A stretch of DNA of 64,000 nt from Tetracentron sinense (Eukaryota; Streptophyta; Magnoliopsida; Trochodendrales; Trochodendraceae). Below, piece by piece: positions 23,641 to 36,579 of the stretch. Numbering within the stretch: the stretch's first letter is position 1; each line of letters starts with the position of its first letter. The DNA lies in the NCBI GenBank assembly GCA_015143295.1, contig JABCRI010001419.1, positions 1-64,000 of the forward strand, written 5' to 3'. Position numbers and translations under genes: made by a program. A model generated the notes under the pieces. It was not told where the DNA came from and did no database searches. It saw nothing but the letters and a program-made list of their open reading frames with translations.

Positions 23641-26600
23641 ATCGCGTGGCGGATATCCGATGCTACCTCTAGAGTTCCAAGCATTATTCCACCTGTCGCT
23701 AGTAACTATGGTGATAATCCGGAGCACTAATCACAACCGAAAGTTGGATGACACCAACTTCCTTGAGTGGTCTCAGTCCGTTAAGATGTATATCAGTGGA
23801 AGAGGAAAGTTAGAGTACTTGACAGGTCGAGTAAAAGAACTGGCTACAGAGGCAAAGACATATGACATGTGGGAGCAAGAGAACCTCATGGTTATATCAT
23901 GGCTGCTGAATTCCTTGCAACCATCAGTTAGTAGAGGTTTTTTGTTCTTTCAGACTGCGAAAGATATCTGAGATAAGGCGACTTGAACCTATTCTCAGTA
24001 TCAGAATATTGCTAGGGTGTACCAGTTGAGGCCAGAGATAGTTACTCTTTGTCAGGGGGAGAGGGGTTTATACAACTACTACACTCTTCATGGTTTTTGG
24101 GAAGAGTTGGATCATTTTCAAGTCGTCCAGTGGGATACTGATAAAAACATAGATCAACACAGTAAACAGGTGAAACAAAACAAAAATTTTGATTTCTTGG
24201 CGGAGTAGAATCCAGACTTTGAAGTCACCCCAGTTCAAATTTAAGGGAAGGATGAGCTTTCGTCGGTTGGACCAAGTTTATTCCCTCGGCCAAGGTGAGG
24301 AAAGAAGGAAAAAAAGGAAATGGTATTGGTACCTACTCCGACCAATGATTATCTCGCACTTGCCACCTCTTCTAGTGCTCCTCGAGGTGAGAAATACCCT
24401 CATCGGAAGAATAAGCATCCTGATGAGAAAGATAGGTTAAAGTGTGAGCATTGTGGAAAGACTAGACACATTCAGGAGACTTGTTGGGATCTTATTAGCT
24501 GGCCCGCAAAGTTTTCTTGTCCCGGACAGCAAGTGTGCACCCCTCGAGGCAAAATTGTAACCTTCATGCTTCCTACCATGGGTACCCCAATTGCATCGGC
24601 TTCTCCCACAGGACCATCTTCCTCCGAGATCTTCTCTAATGCAAATATTGATCGTCTTCACCCCCTTTTGAGTCAGACGGAAGGTTCTTCTGCATCTACT
24701 TCCTTTGTTCAGTCAGGTACTCACACATCTGTTAATTTCGTTTCTCATTCCCAGTCCAGCTTGGTCTGGATCATTGATTCAGGTGCGTCAGATCATATAA
24801 CTAGTCTATCTACTGTGCTTTCTTAACATAGACTCTTGTCTAGACGAGATAAAGTCAGTGTAGCTGACGGATCTTTTTCCTTAACCTTTGGAAAGGGTGA
24901 TGTCAAACTTACTGATGCCTTGTCTCTTTCATCTGTTATTCATGTTCTCAATTTATCCACAAATTTATTATCAATTAGTAGTCTGACCAAAATTTTTAAC
25001 TGTTGTGCGACCTTTTTTCCTATTCATTGTGTGTTTCAGGATTTGGTTACAAGGAAAACGCTTGAGAATGGTCCTGAAACAAATGAACTTTACCTCCTGG
25101 ACATAGATGACTCTCCTTCAGTATTACAGATTAGAAGTAGTAATAATGGTGCCCAAATCAAATTGTGGCACCGTTATCTATGTCATTTGCCTTTTAAGTC
25201 CTTACAATTGGTCTTTCCGGACCTGTTTAAAGTTGTTCCTGGTTATAAACTATGGTGTGAAGTGTGAACTCTCCAAACATTGTAGATCTACTTTCTCTTC
25301 AAGTATGAATAAAAGTGTTTCGCATTTTCTGTTGATTCATTCTGATGTCTGGGGTCTTGACCCTACTTTGTTTGTGCATGGTTATCGATATTTTATCTCT
25401 TTTATCAATGACTTCTCCCTTCATACTTGGATTTACTTGATGAAGTCTCATGCTGAAGTCCTGAACCTCATCAAAAAGTTTCACAAGATGGTTTTAACTC
25501 AATTTGAGAAGCATATTAAAATTTTCCGCTCCAATAACGCGAAGGAATACCTAGAGGGTGATTTAAGGCAATATTTGATAGAGCACGGAATGATCCATCA
25601 AAACACATGCCCTTATAATCCTCAACAAAATGAGGGGTAGCCGAGCATTAGAACCATCACCTTTTGGACGTGACTAGGAGCTTACTGACCGGAATGAATA
25701 TCTCAAAGAAGTTTTGGGCCGAAGCAGTGCACACATCTGCATATTTGATTAATCGCATGCCTTCTCGGGTCTTGCAATTGAATTCCCCTTATTAGCTACT
25801 TTGTCTAGACCAACCTATGTTTACTATCCCCCCTTGTGTCTTTGGTTGTGTCTCCTTTATTTATATTTTGGGTCTTCATCGAACCAAATTGGATCCAAAA
25901 TCCATTCGTGGTTTTTTTTTTAGTATTCCTCTACACAAAAGGGATACAAGTGTTTTGATCCCGTGTCGGGGAAATGATTTGTTACCATGGAAGTTACCTT
26001 TTTTGAGAGTTCCATTTTTTCCTCGTTCCTCTACCTCTCTTCAGGGGGAGAAAAGTGAATTGTTAGAAGAGAGTGGCATTCAGTTCCACTTTCAGAGCTG
26101 GTTCTTGATGTTATCCACATTGTTGCTCCTACTGAGACTACTGTTAAGAAGGACCTACAGATTTATACCAGACGCAAAAAGTAGGAGACCATTGTGCTAA
26201 GGCCATCTCCCAATTCAGACTCTTCCGAACCAGGTAACATTGCTTCATTGCCTTATGTGATTCTTATTTATGTTCCTGATATTGATAATGATATTGCTCC
26301 CATTGTCATACGCAAAGGGAAGCGATAGTGTACGATTCATCCTATCTCAAATTTTATCTCGTATGCATCTCTGTCATCCTCATATTCGACTTTTTTGTCA
26401 TCTATTTCTGCCGTGTCTTTACCTTCTAGGTTTCAGGAGGCTGTCTTTAGTCCTAAGTGGTGTGATGCTATGATGGAAGAAATGAGGGTTCTGGTCAAGA
26501 ATGGTACATGGGGAATGGTTGCGTTACCCAAAGGAAAAGGACAGTATGGTCCAAATGGGTTTTCATCGTGAAACACAAAACATATGGATCTATTGAGAGG

Positions 26601-27497
26601 TACAAGCCAAGACTGGTAGCTAAGAGGTATACTCAGACATACATGATAGACTATAACGAAACATTTGTACCGGTTGCTAAAATGGACTCCATACTAGTTC
26701 TCATTTCTTTAGCTGCGAACCACTCGTGGCTCCTATGTAAAAAATGTATTCCTCCATGGAGATCTACGAGAAGAAGTGTATGTCTCCTCCTCCAAGATTC
26801 AAACTTCCTGATAGTGAAGGAAGTGTCTACAGGCTGAAGAAATCTATCTATGGAATGAAACAATCCCCCCGAGTTTGGTTTGAAAGATTCAGTCAAGCCG
26901 TGAAGAGGATGAGTTACTCACAGAGCCTTGCTAATCACTCACTTTGTCAGAAAAAAAAGGACAGTTAATTACAATATTGATTGTCTACGTTGACGATATT
27001 GTGGTGACTGGAAATGACTCTTCAGAGATCCAAAACTTGAAGAAATTCTTAGCAATGAAATTTGAGATCAAAGATTTGGGCAGTTTGAAGTATTTTCTGG
27101 GTATTGAGGTAGCCCGATCAAAGAAGGGATCTTCATATCGCAACAGAAATATACCTTAGACTTACTTAAGGATACTTGGAAATTGTGTTGTCGGCCAGTA
27201 AACACTCCTATTGAACAGAAACATAAGTTGAGCTCGAGTGATTGTCCACTACTAGAAGACTAAAAGATGTACCAAAGACTGGTTGGTCATCTCATTTATC
27301 TCTCTCCACTATACCTAACATCGCATATGCAGTCAGTGTAGTCAGTCAAATCATGCATGAATCTCAGATTGCTCATTATGAGGCAGTGGAGAGAATTTTG
27401 AGGTATTTGAAGGCTACTTCAGAGAAGGGTCTTCTATGTGCTAACCATGGTCATTTTCGATTAGAAGCTTACACTGATGCTGGTTGGGTTGGAAGCA

Positions 27498-27864
27498 TAG
27501 TTACCAAGTACGGGTATGGGTATAATACGACAATGATTTGTTCGGGAAGTAAGAGTGTTATATGGTAAAAACACAGCAAAAGTACTGGAGAATGAAAAAA
27601 TAATTAATAATTATACGTAAATAAAAATCATGTTGTTAACTAATAACAATCATTTAATGCAAAATATGCGTTGAACACGGTAAAAGAACGGAAAAAATAA
27701 GCGTATTGTACCCGTTTAATACGTAATTCGCGTATTAAATGGATATTATACGGTGATACGAGTATAACACGTAACATAGCAAAATTACGGAGTTTTAAAC
27801 GGCGACCCCTTCTAAAATTATTATGCGGGTACTATACGGGTATAATACAGGTGTTTGGTAACTA
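27498..27864. mobile_element. MITE inserted in the copia RNase H region
   Basis: A 367-bp insert with imperfect terminal inverted repeats: TAGTTACCAAGTAC at the left and the complement TAGTTACCAAACAC at the right. The interior is rich in TATACGGGTATAATAC-like words in both orientations. Copia sequence continues on both sides. It has no ORF, and the target duplication is unclear. Confidence 0.7.
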
Positions 27865-28322
27865 TGGCTGAAAGTATCGATAGGAGGTCTACCACAAGGT
27901 ATTGCACTTTCCTTAGTGGTAACCTCATCACTTGGAGAAGCAAGAAATAGAGTATAGTGGCTAAGTTAAGTGCTGAAGCCAAATATAGGACAATGACTCA
28001 TGGGATAACAAAATTATTATGACTGAAAATTTTACTACAAGATCTGGGGATGAAGGTGGATGTTCTAATGAAGTTGTTTTGTGATAACAAGGCAACCATC
28101 AATATTGCCCAAAACCCCGTTCAACATGATCGGACTAACATATTAAAGCTGACAGACACTTTATCAGAGAACAAGTTGCTTCAGAAAATATTTGGTTGCT
28201 GTTTATTACAACGGGAAACCAAATAGTTGATCATACTTACAAATGAGATTACTAAAGCTAGCTTAGAAGGTGTTCTTAACAAGCTGGACATGTTGAATAT
28301 TTATGCTCAGTTTGAGGGGGAG

Positions 28323-28520
28323 TGTTGAGATATAAGTGATATGATTGGTTATGTAGGTGTGATACACTAAATCTTCCATTAAGGGTATACTTGTAATTGA
28401 CCAATTAGAGTTATTATAAATATGAAGAGATTAGAGAGAATCTGTCTCTAATCAAGTTTTCTCCTTAATACGTCTTCTTCCTCTCTCTCTCTCTTTCTCC
28501 GTTTTGAATTCTCAGAATTA
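28323..28520 (+). repeat. 3' LTR of the copia fossil
   Basis: Begins TGTTGAGATATAAG immediately after a purine tract (TTTGAGGGGGAG), the usual polypurine-to-LTR junction. It contains a TATAAATATGAAGAG promoter-like segment and a CT-rich end. The right edge is approximate. Confidence 0.75.
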
Positions 28521-28705
28521 TGCTACCATTCCACTTTCATTTTTACTTTTTAATGTTAATGTTCAATCCTCTTATGTAATTTTATGTCTTATTTGTGGGT
28601 TGTTATATTAATAAGTAACACAAATATTAAAATTAGTAAGTAACACTAATGACAAAATATTAGGTTCACATTATTAAATAATTTCCCATTCAAGAGTTTA
28701 TACGC

Positions 28706-29433
28706 TACGAGAACGGATTTCAAAACCTTCCATTCCTTCAAAGACTGGTGGACTTTTTGGGTGGACAGCCCTCTTGCAAAGGCGGAGAAGATCCAGGTCT
28801 TGTCCCTGGTGGCCTGTTTGGCCTGGCAGATATGGAAGACTAGAAATGCTATCAAATTTGGTCGAGCTCCTTCCCCCCCCCCCCCCCCCCCCTCCAGCAT
28901 TGTTTCTCAAGCAGTTAACCTCTTGGAAGCGGTGACTCAGTCCATTGAGGTTCACGGAGGGGACCCTCTTGGTCCTTCCTCTATTTCGGGGGGACGTGAT
29001 AGGGGTTTGCAACCCTTGCCCCAACACTGGACGGATGTGGCGTCCGATGGGGCTTCTTCTCTAAATAGGGATTCAGCAGGCCTTGGGGTGGTTGCTCGGT
29101 CTCAGCGAGGTACTATTATGTGTGGTCGGATTCAAGGTCTCATGGGGGGTTCCCCGTTAGTGGCTGAGGCGCTTGCTCTTAGGTCTGCCACTGAGTTGGC
29201 TTTGGCCCATCATTGGCCCTCTGTTAGATTTCTTTCTGATGCCAGCATTTTAGTGGACCAGATTTCGTCCCCCCTCGCTACTCCTCTGGCTGCCATACGG
29301 CCTATTGTTGCTGACATAAAGGTCAATTTATTGTCGGCTCGCGAATGTAGGCGCTTCATTTCTGAGCGGGGTCCCAGACCGCCGTAGTGGCCTGGCCCTT
29401 CCTTGTAGTTTTTTTGTTTAAATGATATCATCT

Positions 29434-29463
<30 letters not shown>
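28706..29463 (+). mobile_element. 5'-truncated LINE with RNase H ORF, poly(A) and TSD
   Basis: The insertion is flanked by AGTTTATACGC (28695-28705) and AGTTTTATACGC (29464-29475) and ends in a long A-run from about 29,430, the signature of target-primed reverse transcription. An open frame, 28761-29387, encodes the LINE tail: LAWQIWKTRNAIKFG, a proline run from a 20-C tract (28873-28892), and an RVT_3-type RNase H domain (DVASDGASS, GLGVVARSQRGT, AEALALRSATELAL, RFLSDASILVDQI). Only the ORF2 end is present, so the copy was truncated on insertion. The intact 208-codon frame, long A-tail and nearly perfect duplication indicate a recent event. The remnant at 19.7 kb is a different, older lineage. 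Confidence 0.9.
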
Positions 29464-29468
<5 letters not shown>

Positions 29469-29540
29469 TATACGCATTACTTATTATGAAGTGTTTATAT
29501 GTGAGGAGATTGCAATTTTGGCCAACATTTCAAATATATG

Positions 29541-30152
29541 TCTCAGGATTTGGAGAAGGATCCACCGACGATTGTGGACATTAGGATTTCACAGTCGGTG
29601 CTTATGAAGGGGATTCAGCAGGCGATAATTGAGGCGATGAATGCTTGCTTGAAGGAGATAACGAAGACGAGTAAGTTGAGGTCGAGGATTTAACGGTGGA
29701 GAATGGTTTGTTTAACTGTTTAAGTCGTTTGATGAGATTGCAACGTCGCAATTGGACCCAATTTGGTATACATTAGGGAAGAAAACGAAGCAGCTTGTAT
29801 CGGATTTGAAAACCCTGAGGGCATTAGTGGATTATCTTGTTACTTTGTTAGGTAGTTTGTCAGTCAAGAATTTTATTTAGTTTACTGAAATTTAGTTATT
29901 ACAACGAAATGTTATAAGTATGATTCCTTTAGGTACTACGTAGTGACTTATTCGAAGTATTTGGATACTCTGAGAACGTTGGAAGGTGTTTGGTCTGTTT
30001 AAATTTTTGTGCATTCAAGCTATTAATATATTTGAGTTTGCAAACAAGAGGATTTATTAGTTGGTGCCATTGGATGGTGGGAAATTGCTTGGGGACAGTA
30101 AGAGTCTCGCAGGCAAGAAGAGGAGAGTGAAGGGATAACAATAATGAGAAAG
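29541..30152 (+). pseudogene. XPF/RAD1 (UVH1) repair endonuclease fragment
   Basis: Two adjacent exon-like blocks resemble the helicase-like N-terminal half of plant XPF (RAD1/UVH1), the structure-specific endonuclease subunit that pairs with ERCC1 in nucleotide excision repair. Block 1 (about 29,541-29,850) contains, in shifting frames, MKGIQQAIIEAMNACLKEIT, then words like LDPIWYTLGKKTKQLVSDLK. Block 2 (about 29,932-30,152), after a plausible acceptor (CTTTAG), resembles TYLKYLDTLR, then IF and KKR segments and ends KKRRVKG before a GTGAG donor. There are several stops and at least two shifts, so it is a pseudogene. The intron between the blocks is kept, so it came by DNA and not through mRNA. 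No other XPF exon, including the nuclease domain, is present nearby. Confidence 0.75.
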
Positions 30153-31196
30153 GTGAGAGTTTTGACTGTTTCCATTAATGCGTCAGTTAATTTTAACATA
30201 CTTGGTAATGTTGTTAATTTATGAAAGGTGAATAATTAAGTTGTTTGTGCGGAAAATCTGTTTAATATATAGTGTAATTCACCAAAGAATAGCAGAATGC
30301 CCCAAAATGATATTTCTGCCTATTCTTGGGGAAAATATTTTAACTACTTTCTTTCTTTGCATTCGTGTGTAGCAAATAAAGGTTCTGTTGCGACAAGTAT
30401 ATTTAGTGGGGTAGTTCTGGAGGAGGCACTGAAGTGGAAGATGTTATGTGTGAGTGAGAGTTACAGCTTTTATGTAAAATTGTTGGGTATTAAGCTTATA
30501 GTTTGCAAAATCTTCTTAAACAATAACTTGAATCCATACCCGTATTCATGTTAGAGTTTGATATTGGATCTCATGAAATTGTTAGCAAACAACTTTAAAC
30601 CAATTTTAGCAAAATTGGTTTGTTAAACGGCCACAAAAAGTGAGGTTGGTTTTTGGCTTGCTAATATCCACTTTACCTGTCTGCCATGCAAATGTTAGGA
30701 ACCATCCAGTTTTAGTTCATTCCAAAGGAGCGAAGCTGTTTGTATAAGTATCCATCTCTGTTACCCGAATGTGGACTTTTGTACCTTCTAACTATATGGG
30801 GTGTGTTCTCTTGTTTGTTCAGCACTGAGCTGGATGTCTTGTGGGCTGCTTAAGAAAATTGCGAAGTACCAGCATTTTGATGCTGCCAAATCTCAGGTCT
30901 CACATTCGATGAGGTAATCATCAACCAATTAAGCAAAATGATTTTCGTCCTTTTGTCTCTGGGGAATGAATCTGTCTTCTTACTTGGAAATGGTAAGAAA
31001 TGTCATATACATGTCAGGTGCATGTTCAAGAAATGCCCTATGAACATGTCAAGTGCAAACCATATTGGATTATGGACTGCACCCAACCATACATTCTCTT
31101 ATTTATCATCATTTAGAGAAACTTTTGTGTTCTACAAAATTTGTTCTTTCTACTACGGAAAATATATAGCATTACCGTCATCATATTCTCCTACAG
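30153..31196. other. Intervening DNA between XPF and ABCC fragments
   Basis: No family match. A stretch at about 30,822-30,913 bounded by a plausible acceptor and a GTAATC-like donor may be another exon remnant (a frame reading MSCGLLKKIAKYQHFDAA), but I could not assign it to a gene. Confidence 0.3.
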
Positions 31197-31947
<751 letters not shown>

Positions 31948-32734
31948 GTATGAACATTTCCCTTTCAGTCTTGGTCTTTATCGGTATTGTTTTATAGAGA
32001 AAAATAAAGATTATATTTTATCGTATTTTTTTAATGGCCTAGCCCTAAATATTTTATCCTATTTTTTTTTAATGGCCTATAGAATTGGTACTTGCAGCAT
32101 TCAATTAGATCGACATAGTAAATCTCCTAATTAGGGTCCATGAGATGGCGACTCTACCCCACTACATGTGTGAAGTGAAACCAGGATATGTATATTACTA
32201 TATTTCAAGTGAGGCCAGAATATATTTAACACTTCATATAACTTTTGGGTGCAGAGATACTACACTTAATTGTCTCACGTCATCGCTCCGAAATAAACCC
32301 TCTCTATAGAAATGACACGCGGCTCTTCATCATGCACATCTTCCTTATTGTCTCTCTTCAAAGTTAACATCCCAAAGACCAAAGAATAGGGAAACTGAAT
32401 ACTGCACACATATGCGTGATGGTCAAGTTCTGCTTTGTGTGAATTTGTCATATTTTATTGACAAACTCATATTTTCAAAACCCCACAAGGAGAAAATTAT
32501 TATTATACAATTTTCCTTCTCTCAATATATTTCAATTTATGACACAAGGCTATAGTTCATCAAAAACAACAGTTTGATTGACATGATATTTACTTGAGAT
32601 ATTCAAAGTATTAATTTACATTAGTGAAATAAATGGTTCTCTATATGGTATGTCAAAGGATCTTGTCGATTTGGTTTCACTTTTGCTATTTACAGTATGT
32701 GATTCCAATCAAGTGGATATAATGCAAGAAAAAT
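31948..32734. other. AT-rich tail before a Helitron-like end
   Basis: No coding signature on either strand. It lies between the ABCC fragment and the candidate Helitron 3' terminus at 32,775 and is probably that element's 3' region. Confidence 0.35.
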
Positions 32735-32740
32735 AATGCA

Positions 32741-32775
32741 CACACGTGCCTTGCACATGCAGCAGCGCCTACTAG
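32741..32775 (+). mobile_element. Candidate Helitron 3' terminus (hairpin + CTAG)
   Basis: CACGTGC and GCACATG form a 7-bp hairpin with a short loop at about 32,743-32,759, followed 12 bases later by CTAG at 32772-32775 and then T. A short hairpin 10-12 nt before a terminal CTRR, with a T after it, is the standard Helitron 3' end. The matching 5' TC end was not found; the XPF and ABCC fragments lie upstream in the same orientation. Confidence 0.5.
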
Positions 32776-33223
32776 TTACTAGAAGTAGGGTAGTCAATGG
32801 GGGGCAGTAAGTAACAGCACGAAGGATGTGGAATACAAAATTTTATACTAGTGATAAGATTTTTATTTGAATTTGATTTGAACCAAGGCAGAGGGCATGT
32901 TTTTGGATGCCTAATGGATCTGATGGATATGTCAGATCAATAGAGGTTGGAATATTGATTTGGTGTCATGTTTTTTTGGGCTTTCAGTTGGGGATGCGTA
33001 CTTTATACTTTCTAGAGAAGGTCTTTGCTGCTGTGGTGCTAGTGGACAGTAGTTTTGGGAGCTCAACTTTCATTTATGTAGCAGGGAAGGGTGGTCCGGA
33101 CTCTTAATCTTGTATTTTAGACCATATCATATTGTTTGTTTGATTTATCTTTTCCGGCCTCTAAACACATCTAATTGCACTGCCAACATGATATATATAT
33201 ATATATATATATATAATCTGCAG

Positions 33224-33690
33224 GAAAGAGAACAAGGATTGAGGTCATTCAAGAGTGGCACCACCCCAATTTTGGCGGCAACACACTGCCTTGATATTTT
33301 TTCCCATGTTGCTCAACTTCGACCTCCTAATGATTTTGATGATTAGGTTCACTGGATGGGACGGACAGGGAATGCCGGTAAAACAGGATTAGCCACTGCC
33401 TTCTTCAATGAGAACAACTCCTCGTTGGCAAGGGCATTAGCTCATCTGATGCAGGAATTGAACCAGGAAGTACTTGCTTGGCTATCCGTTACGCAGCACA
33501 ACACAGTCTTCTCTTACAGCGGAGGGGCAACGAACTGCCGATCTGGCGGGGACTGCTTTGGCGTGATTACTGAAGGGATGCTGCTTATTTCAACAGGGGT
33601 GGGAGTGGTGCATACTATTAAGGCAGGGGCAACAAATATGGCGGTGAATATGGTTCGGGTGTGACCAGTGCGTGTCCCACTGTTTATAGA
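33224..33690 (+). pseudogene. DED1/DDX3-like DEAD-box helicase C-terminal fragment
   Basis: After a good acceptor (AATCTGCAG) the sequence matches the last helicase motifs and tail of a plant DED1/DDX3-type RNA helicase (RH11/37/52 group), an ATP-dependent RNA unwinder in translation initiation. Visible are EREQGLRSFKSG, then a decayed motif V area, PNDFDD, a motif VI remnant HWMGRTGNAGKTGLATAFF (the functional form has HRIGRTGRxG) and NENNSSLARALAHLMQE. Beyond about 33,500 the Gly-rich RGG tail survives in another frame, including RGNKYGGEYGSGVTSA. There is one in-frame stop, an internal deletion in the motif V region and at least one shift, and the motif VI arginines are altered. It is a dead fragment without the rest of the gene. 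Confidence 0.85.
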
Positions 33691-33930
33691 ACTTGTTTTC
33701 TTGAATATAATTTTGAGAAAAAGGCTGCACATTTTTTTCTCTCTTTGAAAACTAATGATCGTTCCTTCTCTTTCTAGTGTTGTTTTAAGTCTCATAGTTC
33801 TCCCACAGCTGGAAATATTTTCATTGCTAGGGATGGAGGGAGGGAGGTGAGACAGGCGGAGTTTTGCCGGAAATTGTCAAAACCCTTGTCTATTTCGTTA
33901 GAAATTGTTGGAACCCTTGCCTATTTCCCC

Positions 33931-34225
33931 GAAGGCCTTGGCTTGTCTCTGGCGAAGCCAGAAAGGCCTCTCGGGGTTCCATACATTGTGAGTTGGCGTC
34001 AAAATGGGGAGAAGTCATTCCATATTCTCCCCATATTTTTGACTCCTCCCCCATTTGATATCTCTTACCCTTATTCTCACACACTTATAGCCACATGTCT
34101 TATAATGGGTGGAGAAGTCAAAATCATGGGCCTCATGATTTTGACTTCTCCACCACTTGTCACCTATTCTATGGAACCCGGAGACAAAGCCTTTCTGGCT
34201 TCGCCAGAGACAAGCCAAGGCCTTC
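33931..34225. mobile_element. Foldback MITE with about 60-bp inverted ends
   Basis: The left arm from 33931 (GAAGGCCTTGGCTTGTCTCT...) and the right arm ending 34225 are inverted copies over about 60 bp, including GGCGAAGCCAGAAAGGC and GGGTTCCATA words. The 175-bp interior also contains inverted GAAGTCAAAATCATG words. It has no ORF. Open frames over it arise from the palindrome. Confidence 0.8.
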
Positions 34226-34714
34226 CATCATACTCTCTTAACAAAACATCATTCTCTCTTAACAAACTAAAGATTACAAAAGTTGTAGAGGCCAACTTCA
34301 AAACCTAGAGTTTAACAAACCTCATTCTACCGTATATATTCTTTTATTTGAACTGATACAAATTATTAAATCTCTTTTAGACTGCTGATACAAATGATAA
34401 ATAATGATCATGAGAGGTTGAGTGCTCAATATTGTTAATTAAGTCTGTAAGATTAATCGTCAATGATACTTGATTGGCGATCCTGCTCGTTCTAAATCGC
34501 CAATATGGACATATATTAGCGATTTTGTGATGCAATATTGTTGATGATAACTTAGTCATTCCATTTACCTCGAAATGGTGATTTTGTTTCATTAAGACGA
34601 TGAGACAGAAGCTAAACGATGATTATGTGAGCTCACATTATTTTACTATGTTTGAATTATAACATGATAAAATATAATTTATAATATTTTATAAAATTTC
34701 AAGTTTTTTCCCAT

Positions 34715-34742
34715 CTCGTGCGATGCACAAGGTGTTTGCTAG
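34715..34742 (+). mobile_element. Candidate second Helitron 3' terminus
   Basis: CTCGTGC and GCACAAG form an imperfect hairpin around GAT, and GTGTTTGCTAG followed by T comes after it: hairpin, about 10 nt, CTAG (34739-34742), T. The layout equals the 32,775 end. The helicase fragment and a foldback MITE lie upstream. No 5' end was recognised. Confidence 0.45.
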
Positions 34743-35390
34743 TGCGTGTGTGTGTGTGTATATATATATATGTTCTGAATGATTATTGAAAATTACTTGT
34801 AGCTGCAAATATATCATTTTCACTTTCTAAATAATAATAAATTATTTATAAAATGATTCAAAATTCAAATTTGTAGCCACAATAAACATGATGACTATTG
34901 ATATATTAAATATATATTTTATAAATTCAATTACAAGATCACTAATAATTAACAAATCTTATAAGAATCTTGTATCCTACAAAGGAAAATGATGAAAATT
35001 GGGAGAATTTGATGAACATGGGAGAAAATTTGATGAACATGTTTAACTCTTAGGATTTTGATTTAAATTTTTTTATATTAAAATTAAAAGTAAACGATTT
35101 TAAAATAATAGAGCAAGTTCGCAAGCCGGCTCGAGCTTGATTATCTATAGACGAGACGAGCCGAGCTTGAGCAGCACCTAGCTGGGCTCGTTTATACCCC
35201 TAGTTCTGCCTCAGTCGATGGGCATCTTCATTATGCCAACCTGCTGATATTTCACCATCCAATTGTTATGGCTGCTTCCTTAGCATGCATTCTCACCCCG
35301 TGTATCAATCATGTATAAACCCTCAAACTACAGGGGTAACAATTTTTGACCCAACCCATCAACCAACCTAGGGTACCCGTTGGGGACATG

Positions 35391-35564
35391 TAGGGCTGTC
35401 AACGGATCGGATTCGGACCAAATCTGCCTAGATCTGAATCCGATCCGATTAAGAATCCGACTGATCCGAATCCGATCCGAGATCCGTCGGATCATGAAGT
35501 AACCGATCCGAATCCGATCCGATTATATATTGTCCGATCCGATCCGATCCGAGTAAGGTTATTT

Positions 35565-35608
<44 letters not shown>

Positions 35609-35907
35609 TAATATAAAATCTAATAATACCTTAATTAATACTAATTAATGTTAATTTTTTTAAAAATTAATATTTTATACATAGAAAATCTAAATAATAT
35701 TTAAAATAATTAAAAATTATTATTATTATCGGACCGGATTTTAATTGGATCGGATCACCCTATATCCAGATCCGATCCGATTATAATCGGATTCCACCGA
35801 TCCGATCCAAATCCGATCCGGCGGATCACATATAGGGTCCAAAGTCCGGCTAATCGGATTGGATTCGGATCAGATCCGGATCATGATCCGATCCATTGAC
35901 AGCCCTA
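35391..35907. mobile_element. hAT-type MITE, GGATCGGATC-rich, copy 1
   Basis: A 517-bp element with terminal inverted repeats starting TAGGGCTGTCAA, flanked by an exact 8-bp duplication GGGACATG (35383-35390 and 35908-35915). It is filled with repeats of ATCCGATCCG in both orientations around a TA-rich core. It has no ORF. The perfect 8-bp duplication is typical of hAT elements. Confidence 0.92.
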
Positions 35908-36579
35908 GGGACATGAACCCAACCAAAATGGCTCACTTTTGGGTGGTTGAAAAATACAGTCAAACTAAAAATAGAGTTTAAAAATGAGCCGGATCTCCAC
36001 TTTAAAGCCTCTGTGGCAGTTATATAATTACTAGCATATTGCACGCGTGATGCATGTGAGAGAGGAAAGAGGGAGAGAGAGCTGGAAGTGTGACCGACCC
36101 TAGTGTGACCCGCGTGATGCACATGTTTAAATTCGGGGAGATTGCGTGGAGTTATCGTTATGACACCTTAGCGGTTACCATAGTTCTGGATATATGTGTG
36201 TTTAGGGTGTTACATTATCACCTAACCCAAATATATATATATATATATATTTATATAAAATCTATATTTTCGTTAGTAGAGAAGATAGAGAACAATGATG
36301 AGAGATATGTAATCACAATCAACTCCAAGTTCAATCGCACTCACAGGTCAACACCTTTTTTTTTTACTTTTATTAATTGTGGTTAAGATTCATTAACTCT
36401 CGGGGTTTAACAATATATATTTGATTTAATTTTTTTAACTATAAGAGTTAAAAATTCTTAACCAAGAGTTATTAAATTTTAGCAACAATTAACAGTGATT
36501 AAAAGAGACATGTGGGTGAGGTTGAACTCAAGAAGAGTTCAATCCATTTTTTTGGCTAAATACAATCCTAATTGAGCAC

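Larger units (their letters stand above)
23640..28520 (+). mobile_element. Ty1/copia LTR retrotransposon fossil
   Basis: Family Ty1/copia, sense orientation. Parts in order: gag region (about 23.7-24.2 kb), a CCHC-like knuckle (near 24.44 kb), an aspartic protease region with DSGA (about 24.78 kb), a pre-integrase and integrase region (about 25.1-25.8 kb), reverse transcriptase with YVDD (RT about 26.5-27.2 kb), RNase H (27.3-28.2 kb), a purine-rich tract and the 3' LTR. It is broken in well over ten places and cannot be active. No left LTR or primer-binding site was recognised, so the 5' end is missing. A MITE sits in the RNase H region. It is old, judging by the number of breaks. Confidence 0.9.

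Noticed and set aside
23590-23670. A U6 or 7SL RNA gene after the USE/TATA pair
   Set aside because: The sequence after the TATA does not match U6 or 7SL; only the promoter boxes do.
33847-34308. 153-codon ORF and its antisense partners
   Set aside because: They fall on a foldback MITE and arise from its palindrome.
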